NCBI RefSeq assembly: GCF_900167905.1
Contig: NZ_FUYZ01000012.1
Span: forward strand, 1 to 64,000
Reading direction: 5' to 3'
DNA: 64,000 nt
From: Soonwooa buanensis
GTDB lineage: Bacteria; Bacteroidota; Bacteroidia; Flavobacteriales; Weeksellaceae
Shown here: piece by piece, positions 17,385 to 25,000 of the stretch
How the letters are laid out: each line of letters begins with the position of its first letter
How positions within the stretch are numbered: position 1 is the stretch's first letter
Translations under genes and position numbers: made by a program
Notes under the pieces: model-generated
Database searches by the model: none
What the model saw: only the letters and a program-made list of their open reading frames with translations
Told to the model about the DNA's origin: nothing

Positions 17385-17692
17385 AAATATTTTGGACTGA
17401 TTTTTCCAAAAAAGAACTACGAAAGATTTTCAAACACTACAAAGACATCGCAAATCTTAATGTTGCAAAAAATTTAGTTGAGGGAATTATTAAAAAGGGA
17501 AATACTTTGGATTTTCAAACAAAAATTGGACAACAAGAAGAACTTCTACTGAATCGAAAACAAGAATTTCGATATTTAGTTTATAAAAGCTATAAAATTA
17601 TTTATTGGTTTAATGAACCAAAACAACGAATAGAAATCGTTGACGTTTTTGATGCGAGACAATATCCAGAGAAAATAAAACGAAATAAATAG
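17375..17692 (+). CDS. Type II toxin, RelE/ParE family
   Basis: A 105-residue basic protein with the RelE/ParE pattern. It opens KIFWTDFSKKELRKIFKHYK, has a helical middle with Lys/Arg-rich face, then strands FRYLVYKSYKIIYWF and IEIVDVFDARQYP. The family either cleaves ribosome-bound mRNA or inhibits gyrase; which applies here is not visible. The start codon lies inside the antitoxin gene, implying translational coupling. Both genes appear intact. Confidence 0.88.
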   Translation: MAIKIFWTDFSKKELRKIFKHYKDIANLNVAKNLVEGIIKKGNTLDFQTKIGQQEELLLNRKQEFRYLVYKSYKIIYWFNEPKQRIEIVDVFDARQYPEKIKRNK

Positions 17693-17913
17693 TTCGGATC
17701 CCCATTAATATGATGTTAGAAAAACCGAACTGACTAGAAGTAGATTATATAATTTAACCTGAGTTCGCGGTAAGAAAATTAACGTCAGTTTGAGTGGTTT
17801 TCGTAGAAAACTTTATCGAAAATAAGTGATTTTTTTTGCATTAAAGCTTCTCGATATGCTTTGCTACTCTAAGTAACGTCCCGTTTAAAGAAAAATACTT
17901 TATCCCGAACTGA
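17691..17913. repeat. Probable dispersed intergenic sequence bounded by short repeats
   Basis: This gene-free stretch contains AGTTCGG (17691), CCGAACTGA (17725-17733) and CCGAACTGA again (17905-17913). Between them lie AACGTCAGTTTGAGTG and TTCTCGATATGC-type segments that resemble intergenic repeats common in Flavobacteriia. No promoter or gene is evident. The repeat call is from memory of such sequences and needs a genome search. Confidence 0.35.
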
Positions 17914-17930
17914 TGCTAATTTAAAAATTT

Positions 17931-19604
17931 CTATTTTTTGCCCTCTTTTAAAAACTTTAAAATTTCCGTATTTAAAATTTTAGGCTGCTCGAACGGAACA
18001 TAGTGCCCTGACTTTTTAACTATCAAAAGTTCTGATGTTGATAAGGATTTTTGAATAAGTTCGGTATGTTCTTTTTTTATAATATCAGTTTCTCCAGCCA
18101 CGACCAAGGTTGGTACTTTTATCAAATTAAGATCTTCAGGTTTTAATTTTGGTTGCGTTAACATTAGCTTCAGAAGTCTTTTATCATCGGTATTTTCTTC
18201 GTTTTCAAAATCATTTTTAATGTCATTTAACAATGATTCGTCAACACCTTCGGGATAAAGATTGGCACCAATAGTCACTAATTTATCAACCAATTCCGGA
18301 TGATTTTTAGCAAAGATCAAACCTGTATTGCCGCCATCACTCCAACCAAGTATATTGATTTTCGAAAGATTAAGTTGTTTTACCACCTCAAACAAGTCAT
18401 CAGCAAAACCTTGGTAAGAATAATTTTGCTTCGAAAGATTCGTGCTTCTACCCTGTCCGCGCGTATCAATCGCAACAACTTTAAAATGTTTTTCAAAAAA
18501 TGGAATTTGCTTATAAAAATCCGAAATACTGCCACCATTCCCATGAAGTAAAACCAAAACTGGTCCTTCACCATAAGTTTCGTAATAGATTTTAGCATCT
18601 TTGACGTCTGAAAATTCTCCCGATTTGTTGCGTCCAAAAATAGAATTCTGAGCTTCAAGTTTATATTTCATGATCGCAAGACTCTCTTTCGCTTTTTCAT
18701 CATCGAAGTCGTCTGCTGTTTCTGTAGAAGTTGCAATGTCTTTTTCTTGAGGAGTTTTGTTATAAGAGACTTCGATGTTCGCGATATATTGTCCAGTCGC
18801 ACGTTCCCAATTTCCTTGACTTTGATAACGGTACCAAAGATTCTGTCCCAAACTTTTTTTTGCGGAAACCCCAAACACGAAATCTTCATTCGCTAACTTC
18901 TTATAATCAACCAGTTGAAGTGTTATTGCAATTTCTTTTTCATTTTTAAAAAGAAGACGATAATTGGACAAATCAATACGTTGCCAACCCGTTGTTTTAG
19001 TTTTATAAATAATATTTTCCGTTAATAAATTTTGATGTGGAAAGCCATTTTTGAGATTGTAAATATTTAGTTTTAAAGTTAATTCTTCAAAACGTGAACT
19101 TGGCATAATATAGAAATTGTAGGCTTTAATCTTGGTTGTGCTATAAACTTGGAAAACACTTCCCTGCTCCGCTGTTGGCGTATTTTGATTAAAAAACTTC
19201 GTAAACGTCAACATTGGACGCTTTTTCTCACCAATTAATTTATCATTTAATTTTATAGATTTTACAACAATTTCATTAAGATCTGTTTGTTTTTGGTCTA
19301 AAATAACATTCGGATTCATCTTTAAATCCTGAAAACTTATTTGCTTATCCACAAATCCAGCTGTAGAAAAAACAATAGAATCATTGGTTTTTGGATCTTT
19401 TTCAAAATTTAATTTAAATAAACCATTTTTATCAGTCACAGTTGCAGATTCCGAAGATTTAACACCGATATTGACGTAAGCCAAAGCTTTTTTATCAACG
19501 CTAAAAACTTGACCAGAAATCTCCGTCTGCGCTGAAATCATCACCACAGACAGAATAAATCCGAGAATAAATATGAAAAATTTAATAACAGAATTCAGAA
19601 TCAT
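17931..19604 (-). CDS. Alpha/beta hydrolase with N-terminal carboxypeptidase-regulatory-like domain
   Basis: A 557-residue exported protein. A signal peptide (about 1-25) is followed by a CarboxypepD_reg-like beta-sandwich (about 28-110, GQVFSVDKKALAYVNIGV), a poorly conserved beta-rich middle, then an alpha/beta hydrolase (about 335-555). The hydrolase has the oxyanion HGNGG loop, Ser in GWSDGG, Asp in AGETDII and His in SGHYVPFEQP, so the triad is complete. The substrate is unknown; an ester or peptide is likely. The domain pairing suggests a cell-surface enzyme. Confidence 0.87.
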   Translation of the reverse strand: MILNSVIKFFIFILGFILSVVMISAQTEISGQVFSVDKKALAYVNIGVKSSESATVTDKNGLFKLNFEKDPKTNDSIVFSTAGFVDKQISFQDLKMNPNVILDQKQTDLNEIVVKSIKLNDKLIGEKKRPMLTFTKFFNQNTPTAEQGSVFQVYSTTKIKAYNFYIMPSSRFEELTLKLNIYNLKNGFPHQNLLTENIIYKTKTTGWQRIDLSNYRLLFKNEKEIAITLQLVDYKKLANEDFVFGVSAKKSLGQNLWYRYQSQGNWERATGQYIANIEVSYNKTPQEKDIATSTETADDFDDEKAKESLAIMKYKLEAQNSIFGRNKSGEFSDVKDAKIYYETYGEGPVLVLLHGNGGSISDFYKQIPFFEKHFKVVAIDTRGQGRSTNLSKQNYSYQGFADDLFEVVKQLNLSKINILGWSDGGNTGLIFAKNHPELVDKLVTIGANLYPEGVDESLLNDIKNDFENEENTDDKRLLKLMLTQPKLKPEDLNLIKVPTLVVAGETDIIKKEHTELIQKSLSTSELLIVKKSGHYVPFEQPKILNTEILKFLKEGKK

Positions 19605-19725
19605 TTTAAAAATCTAAATTTACTAATTCGATACCGATTTGGATGCCGTTTTTACTTGGCAAAATCGCTTTATCATTGGAAATTGGAGTAAAATCTTTTT
19701 TAATAAATAAGTTTTTATATCAAAT

Positions 19726-19757
19726 AAAAATGCTCTTAATTGATTTAAAAGCATTTT
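19726..19757 (-). terminator. Terminator of the M14 peptidase gene
   Basis: Imperfect stem AAAAATGCTCTTAA (19726-19739) and TTTAAAAGCATTTT (19744-19757). On the minus strand a T run follows, 15 bp past the stop at 19772. Confidence 0.6.
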
Positions 19758-19771
19758 GTATTATCTAAAAT

Positions 19772-20878
19772 TTATTCCATCTTAAAATTAATTTCTGCAT
19801 CTAGCTTTGGAAATTTATAGTCCGAAACAAAGTTTTTCCCAGTGCAATCTATTTCTTTCCAACCTTTTTTACGACCCAAATCTCCGACTTCAACAACATA
19901 AGGAACAAGCTTTATATTTTTGATTTCTTCGTCGAAAATTTCTTTATATTGTACCGCAACATCTAACACGCAGTCAAAATTGGTATTAAGCTTTACATTG
20001 CGATAGATAATGTCAAAATGACTTTCTTTATTCTCTGGGATGCTAAAATAAGTTTCGTAACCAATAGAATCGCCTCGTAAAACAGCCATCGATTTTAGAG
20101 CATAGAACAAAGCATAAGTATAGAATTTTCTTGTTTTTTCGCGACCATAATCGTCTGGATAAAATCCACCTTCAAATAAAATAGTCGGAATGCCTGATTT
20201 CATAAGATTATCACCAGCCGATGTTGGATAAAACTCATCATTATAACGTGCTATTTGTTTCGGCAAAAAGTTTTGCATTTGGATAAATATTCCTGCAATA
20301 ATTGCCATACTTTTTTTACGATTTTCTGTCAAACTTCTATCAATGTCTTCTGATGGCGCCAAAAAAGATAAGGTGGCAGGCATATCATCACTTGCCGAAA
20401 ATATGGTGCGTTGATCATGAAGATTAAGTGCGTAATCATAATTCTTAGCCTTGATAAAGTCTTTAAGAAGACGAAGCTCTATACTCGATTCTTTCAAAAA
20501 ATCACGATTGATATCGATATCAAATGCATTGCGACGCGTCCAAACTTCAGAACCATCAGGATTTAGCATGAAGATAAAATCTAAAGTTAAAGCCGAAAAC
20601 AACTTTTGCTTAACCTCATCATTCTCTTTAAAGAATTCTAAAAGATCTAACATCGCCAATGTCGCCGTTGATTCGTTACCATGCATTTGCGACCAAGCTG
20701 CAACCTTTACAGGCCCATTTCCTAAACTCAGTTTATAAATAGGTTTCCCTAAAGATGATTTTCCGATTTCAGAAATGTAATCGCTGAGATTGTCCTGTAG
20801 GTAAGAAAATAATTTTTCAGGGGAAACATAGCGTTCTGAGAAATTTTGGTTTTTAACGTATTGAAAGACTCCAGCCAT
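19772..20878 (-). CDS. M14-family zinc carboxypeptidase
   Basis: A 368-residue metallopeptidase with zinc ligands His66 and Glu69 (MHGNES) and His154 (NLHDQ), substrate-binding NPDGSEVWTRRN with NRDF (about 106-127), and probable catalytic Glu236 (LFEGGFY). No signal peptide is seen, so it is probably cytoplasmic. That is unusual for classic carboxypeptidases but common for this Bacteroidetes group. The C-terminal 90 residues form an extra beta-rich domain. It may remove C-terminal residues or trim peptidoglycan peptides; unresolved. Confidence 0.88.
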   Translation of the reverse strand: MAGVFQYVKNQNFSERYVSPEKLFSYLQDNLSDYISEIGKSSLGKPIYKLSLGNGPVKVAAWSQMHGNESTATLAMLDLLEFFKENDEVKQKLFSALTLDFIFMLNPDGSEVWTRRNAFDIDINRDFLKESSIELRLLKDFIKAKNYDYALNLHDQRTIFSASDDMPATLSFLAPSEDIDRSLTENRKKSMAIIAGIFIQMQNFLPKQIARYNDEFYPTSAGDNLMKSGIPTILFEGGFYPDDYGREKTRKFYTYALFYALKSMAVLRGDSIGYETYFSIPENKESHFDIIYRNVKLNTNFDCVLDVAVQYKEIFDEEIKNIKLVPYVVEVGDLGRKKGWKEIDCTGKNFVSDYKFPKLDAEINFKME

Positions 20879-21473
20879 TTATTAACAATTTAAGTTTGTC
20901 AAAAGTAATGATTTCAAATGAAAACTTAACGGTTTACAAATGTAATTTCATTAAACATTTACACATGTCATTTTGTCTGTTGATTTTAATGTCTATTACA
21001 CTTAATATAATACAAAAATGTAATTACATGAAAGTCAGCATTTAATTAAATTTACATAAAGTTAATTTATAAACTTACTTTAAGTGTTTAAATTAAGATT
21101 TATCCCCAATTAAGGACGAATTTACCAAACAAAGACAATGTGTATAATGTATTGTTAATTAAAACTATGTACAATTGTAAATTATTGAAATCTAATTGAA
21201 AATGTCTTAAGTCGACTTTAAAACTGTCCTAACTTAATGAAAATGAATCATTTAAATTAATATATAATCATTTCTAGATATTATCTAATGTCATTATTTA
21301 ATAATGTAAACAGTAATTATCATAACCTACAATTCACATAAAAGAACTTACTAACATTATAAATAGTTGATTACCAGCTATATTTACTTTGGTTTACATT
21401 TGTATATATACTTTATTTACTTCTGTTAATTTGATTGCTTTTACATTTCTAAAACATTTATTACATTTGTAAC
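20879..21473. promoter_or_regulatory. 595-bp operator-rich region with six TTACAnnTGTAA-like sites
   Basis: No gene is found. The pattern TTACAnnTGTAA occurs exactly at 20934-20945 and 21461-21472. One-mismatch copies lie at 20959-20970, 21169-21180, 21394-21405 and 21441-21452, and the everted palindrome ATGTAATTACAT lies at 21018-21029. The last exact site ends one base before the XRE start codon, and the first lies 56 bp upstream of the M14 start. Some sites also contain TACATTTG, which fits the -7 motif, so operator and promoter may overlap. Confidence 0.6.
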
Positions 21474-21977
21474 ATGGAAATAAATGAGAGAATCTCCATC
21501 ATTATGGAGCATTTTAATATAACGCCTTCAGAATTTGCAGAGAAAGTTGATGTGCAACGTTCAAGTATTTCGCACATCACTTCGGGACGTAACAAACCAT
21601 CATTGGAATTTATCACTAAAGTCAAAAACGCCTTCCCAGACATAGAATGGGACTGGTTGATCAATAGTAATGGACCTATGATAAAACCAAAAATCGAAAT
21701 TGTTGAGGAAAAACCCGAAGCCAAGAAGCTTCCCCTACCCGACCTCTTCTCTATTATAGAAGACGAAAGTTTTGGTCAAGAAAATTCTGAAAACAAATTG
21801 CCCGAAAAGACTAATCGTCCAGAACCGATTGTTTCTGCTCCTATTAAAGAAGAAAAAAAAATAATCGATTCTCAGCCATTAGAGAATTTTCCAATTCCGC
21901 AAGGAAAAACGACAAAAAAAGTAAAGCGCGTTATTCTTTTTTTTGAAGACGGAACTTTTGAAGCTTTTGAAAATTAA
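21474..21977 (+). CDS. XRE-family helix-turn-helix regulator
   Basis: The 167-residue protein has an N-terminal lambda-repressor-type helix-turn-helix (about 1-65). Its recognition region FAEKVDVQRSSISHITSGRNKPS is followed by a long Glu/Pro/Lys-rich linker. A short conserved-looking tail VKRVILFFEDGTFEAFEN ends the chain. The start codon abuts a TTACATTTGTAA palindrome, suggesting autoregulation and possibly a leaderless transcript. It is followed 36 bp later by a lipoprotein hydrolase gene. Target genes are unknown. Confidence 0.85.
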   Translation: MEINERISIIMEHFNITPSEFAEKVDVQRSSISHITSGRNKPSLEFITKVKNAFPDIEWDWLINSNGPMIKPKIEIVEEKPEAKKLPLPDLFSIIEDESFGQENSENKLPEKTNRPEPIVSAPIKEEKKIIDSQPLENFPIPQGKTTKKVKRVILFFEDGTFEAFEN

Positions 21978-22013
21978 TTTTTGTTAGGCATAAATTTTGA
22001 AAAAGAGAATGTC

Positions 22014-23063
22014 ATGAAAAACTCATTTTATTTTCTCATCATCCTCTTCGCATTAAACTCGTGCGGCGCTATACATAATACTCCAAAATCGCAAACGCCC
22101 AATAAAATCGAAAGCTCTAGCATGGCTTATTCTTTCGTGGATCAAAACGGAAATTTCTATCCAGATAATTGGAGTTCGCAATATGGAAAACCTCCTAAAA
22201 ATGCGAAAAGCAAGGAGTTTTCTTTAAAAAAATTAGCTAGTGAAAAAGGTAAAGAAATAGAACTTTCGGCTTCTGAAAAAACCAAAATCGCACAAGTCGC
22301 CAATAGTGGAAAAAACAAGAATCGAATTTTCGTTTTTGTCCATGGTTTTAATGCAAGTTCGGATGAAGTTACGAAAAGTTATAAGGCGATAAAATCGCAA
22401 CTTAATACAACAAACAAAGATCAAATTATCAATTTCTACTGGGACGGATTGGTGGCACAGTCGATGTTTGGAGCAGGTAAAATTTGGTTTAACGCCACTA
22501 ATAACAGTCAAATGGCTGGAGAATTTGGACTTAGACGACTTCTTAATTCTTATCAAAACAAAGACATTTATATTATTTCGCACAGTCGTGGTGCATCGGT
22601 TGTCCTTAGTTCTTTAAGCAATCCGCCATTTAGCAAACGCGAAATCGAGGATCGAAAAGACGACCACAATGTTGACATTGACAACGATTCTAAAATATTG
22701 CAAGAGAAAAATAATAGTATCTACTGTATCATGTTGGCGCCAGCGATTGGGACGAAAGATTTCAAATCGGAAGATCTAAAATCGGGCGATGACAGCTACC
22801 GCGAATTCAGTCCGCAACTGAAAAAAGTGCATATTACAATTAATAATACCGATCCGACTTTGAAGAAGTTTTTAGGCTTTTTATCGGACAAACTAAAACC
22901 GACTGATTTGGGCTATAAATCTGATGCTTTTGATGCTTTGAAGGAACATTATGATTTCTTAGAGAAAACGGATTTTAGCGGTCAAAAATCACATAATTTT
23001 GATGTTTATATTCGGAATCCGAAGTTCAAAACTATTTTAAAAGAATTCAATATTGCGAAATAA
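22014..23063 (+). CDS. Lipoprotein with alpha/beta-hydrolase-like (DUF900-type) fold
   Basis: A 349-residue lipoprotein (signal MKNSFYFLIILFALNSCG). Residues about 105-190 show a hydrolase-like strand and loop, IFVFVHGFNASSDE, then the nucleophile elbow IISHSRGAS with Ser of the SHSRG turn. A short catalytic Asp or His region is less clear. This resembles DUF900/esterase-like proteins of the envelope. The start is ATG 22014; an upstream in-frame TTG at 21981 would mask the lipobox. Same strand and likely same transcript as the XRE gene. Confidence 0.65.
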   Translation: MKNSFYFLIILFALNSCGAIHNTPKSQTPNKIESSSMAYSFVDQNGNFYPDNWSSQYGKPPKNAKSKEFSLKKLASEKGKEIELSASEKTKIAQVANSGKNKNRIFVFVHGFNASSDEVTKSYKAIKSQLNTTNKDQIINFYWDGLVAQSMFGAGKIWFNATNNSQMAGEFGLRRLLNSYQNKDIYIISHSRGASVVLSSLSNPPFSKREIEDRKDDHNVDIDNDSKILQEKNNSIYCIMLAPAIGTKDFKSEDLKSGDDSYREFSPQLKKVHITINNTDPTLKKFLGFLSDKLKPTDLGYKSDAFDALKEHYDFLEKTDFSGQKSHNFDVYIRNPKFKTILKEFNIAK

Positions 23064-23093
23064 AAAAAGCCTTGAGATTTTCAAGGCTTTTTT
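23064..23093. terminator. Bidirectional terminator
   Basis: Stem AAAAAGCCTTGA (23064-23075) and TCAAGGCTTTTTT (23081-23093) directly between convergent genes ending at 23063 and 23095. Confidence 0.85.
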
Positions 23094-23094
23094 G

Positions 23095-23835
23095 TTATTT
23101 AAGAATTTCCGCTAAAAACATCAAAGTATGTTTCCAAGCACGTTTTGCCATAATTTCGTTGTAGTCGGGCGATTCAGGATTTGTAAATGTATGACCAGAA
23201 TTTGCATAAGTAATAATTTGCCAATCCGCTTTTCCTTCGTTCATTTCTTTAATTAAATTATCATAATCGTCTTTAGTCACACTTTTATCATCGGCAGGAT
23301 TTTCAACCAAAACTTTTGTTTTAATCATAGAATTTGGACGCGATTTATCTTTCGCCAAACCACCATGAATACTAACAACACCTTCAACAGGAAAGCCTGC
23401 TCTCGCCACTTCCAAAGCGCCAGTTCCGCCAAAACAATAGCCAATAACTGCAATCTTTTTGGGATCAGCATTTTGTTTGATTAAGGCTTCTAACGCCAAA
23501 TTGATCCGATGTTGGTAAGCTTTGTAATCAGTCTTATACGACGTTGCGATTTTGGAAGCTTCTTCGTTGGTTTTTGGAATATTCCCTTCTCCATAAATAT
23601 CAGCAATTAAAGCAATGTAACCTTCTTTTTGAAGATCAAGTGCCGCTTGTTTTGCTTCGTTATCAATACCTTTCCAAGCGGGTAAAATAAGAACCGCTGG
23701 ACGTTTTTGATTGGTGTTATCCGTAACCAAAGCATTTAACTTTTGTGAGCCATCTTTATAAGCAACATTCTTGAGTGTTTGTGCAGAAATATTTGTCATC
23801 ATAGCTAAACTTAAAATTGCAATTATCTTTTTCAT
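23095..23835 (-). CDS. Dienelactone hydrolase family protein, exported
   Basis: A 246-residue DLH-fold alpha/beta hydrolase with an N-terminal signal peptide (likely cut after NISAQ). The catalytic nucleophile is Cys in GYCFGGTGA, with Asp in PADDKS and His in SGHTFTNP completing a triad. Substrate unknown; the family is promiscuous toward esters and lactones. ATG 23835 is chosen over the upstream TTG at 23841. It is exported, so probably periplasmic. Confidence 0.88.
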   Translation of the reverse strand: MKKIIAILSLAMMTNISAQTLKNVAYKDGSQKLNALVTDNTNQKRPAVLILPAWKGIDNEAKQAALDLQKEGYIALIADIYGEGNIPKTNEEASKIATSYKTDYKAYQHRINLALEALIKQNADPKKIAVIGYCFGGTGALEVARAGFPVEGVVSIHGGLAKDKSRPNSMIKTKVLVENPADDKSVTKDDYDNLIKEMNEGKADWQIITYANSGHTFTNPESPDYNEIMAKRAWKHTLMFLAEILK

Positions 23836-23892
23836 ATTCAAAATTTTAGGTGTTTTTAAAATTAATCATTTTTAAAATATTTAAACAAAAAA

Positions 23893-23920
23893 AAAACAGT
23901 TCCAAATCTGAAACTGTTTT
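23893..23920 (-). terminator. Terminator of the M28 peptidase gene
   Basis: Stem AAAACAGTT (23893-23901) and AACTGTTTT (23912-23920), followed on the minus strand by a T tract. Confidence 0.85.
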
Positions 23921-23926
23921 AATAAT

Positions 23927-24970
23927 TTATCTTGTATTTTTTCCGTCAACTTTGATTCGTTCTGGACGATTCGCCAACTCCCAAGCCGTTGTGAAAACCA
24001 ATTGTGTTCTCTTATGTAACAACGGATAGTCGATTCTGTCAGGCGTATCTGTTGGTTTGTGATAATCCTCGTGGATGCCATCAAAGAAAAATGCAATCGG
24101 CACATTGTGTTTCGCAAAATTATAATGGTCGGATCTGTAATACAATCTATCTGGATCGTTAGGATCGTCGTATTTATAATTTAGGATTAAGTTATGTGTG
24201 TCTTTGTTAGCTTGTTCGTTAATCTTTTTTAATTCTGTACTTAACATTTCAGAACCGATAACGTACACATATTGTTTACCTCTATTTTCTGCATCATCGC
24301 GACCAATCATATCAATATTAAGGTCAGCAACAGTATTTTCTAATGGAAAAACTGGGTTTTTAGAATAATAATCAGAACCCCAAAGTCCGTGCTCCTCACC
24401 TGTGACGTGTAAAAACAAAATAGAACGTTTTGGACCGTAGCCCGCTTTTTTAGCTTTTTGAAAAGCCTCTGCAATTTCCATAACCGCTACCGTTCCGCTG
24501 CCGTCATCATCCGCACCATTGTAAACAACACCGTTTTTAGTACCGATATGATCGTAATGTGCAGAGATCACGATAAGCTCATCTGGTTTTTCGCTACCTT
24601 CAATATAAGCAAGAATATTTTCTGACTCAGGAAGTTGACCATTACGAGTTTTCATAAACTCCGACGGCACTGTTTGATAATAAGAACCTAAAGCTTTTGG
24701 AAACGAAACGCCATAACTTTTGTATTGGCTAATCATGTATTCACCGGCTTTCTTTTGACCTTTAGTCCCCGTGTCACGGCCTTCCATCTCGTCCGATGCG
24801 ATGATGTAAAGATTCTTTTTAAGATCCTCAACCGTGATGCTGTTATAGGCTTTTTTGAATCCATCACCATTCACCGCGTAATTCTTGCCACCAGCGACAT
24901 TAGAACTCGTGCCACAACTTTGCATAAAAGCTGCAACTGCAACAAGTCCTAAATACTTTAAATTCTTCAT
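23927..24970 (-). CDS. M28-family zinc aminopeptidase, lipoprotein
   Basis: A 347-residue peptidase with a lipoprotein signal (LVAVAAFMQSCG, Cys19). M28 metal and catalytic residues are in place: His138 and Asp140 (SAHYDHIG), Asp154 (GADDDGSG), Glu192/Glu193 (TGEEHG), Asp220 (LNIDMIG) and a late His near 313 followed by HEDYHKPTD. This should be an active envelope aminopeptidase. It lies upstream of a dienelactone hydrolase on the same strand, but a terminator separates them. Confidence 0.94.
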   Translation of the reverse strand: MKNLKYLGLVAVAAFMQSCGTSSNVAGGKNYAVNGDGFKKAYNSITVEDLKKNLYIIASDEMEGRDTGTKGQKKAGEYMISQYKSYGVSFPKALGSYYQTVPSEFMKTRNGQLPESENILAYIEGSEKPDELIVISAHYDHIGTKNGVVYNGADDDGSGTVAVMEIAEAFQKAKKAGYGPKRSILFLHVTGEEHGLWGSDYYSKNPVFPLENTVADLNIDMIGRDDAENRGKQYVYVIGSEMLSTELKKINEQANKDTHNLILNYKYDDPNDPDRLYYRSDHYNFAKHNVPIAFFFDGIHEDYHKPTDTPDRIDYPLLHKRTQLVFTTAWELANRPERIKVDGKNTR

Positions 24971-25000
24971 ATAATTTATTTTTTGCTTTTTTAAAATTTA

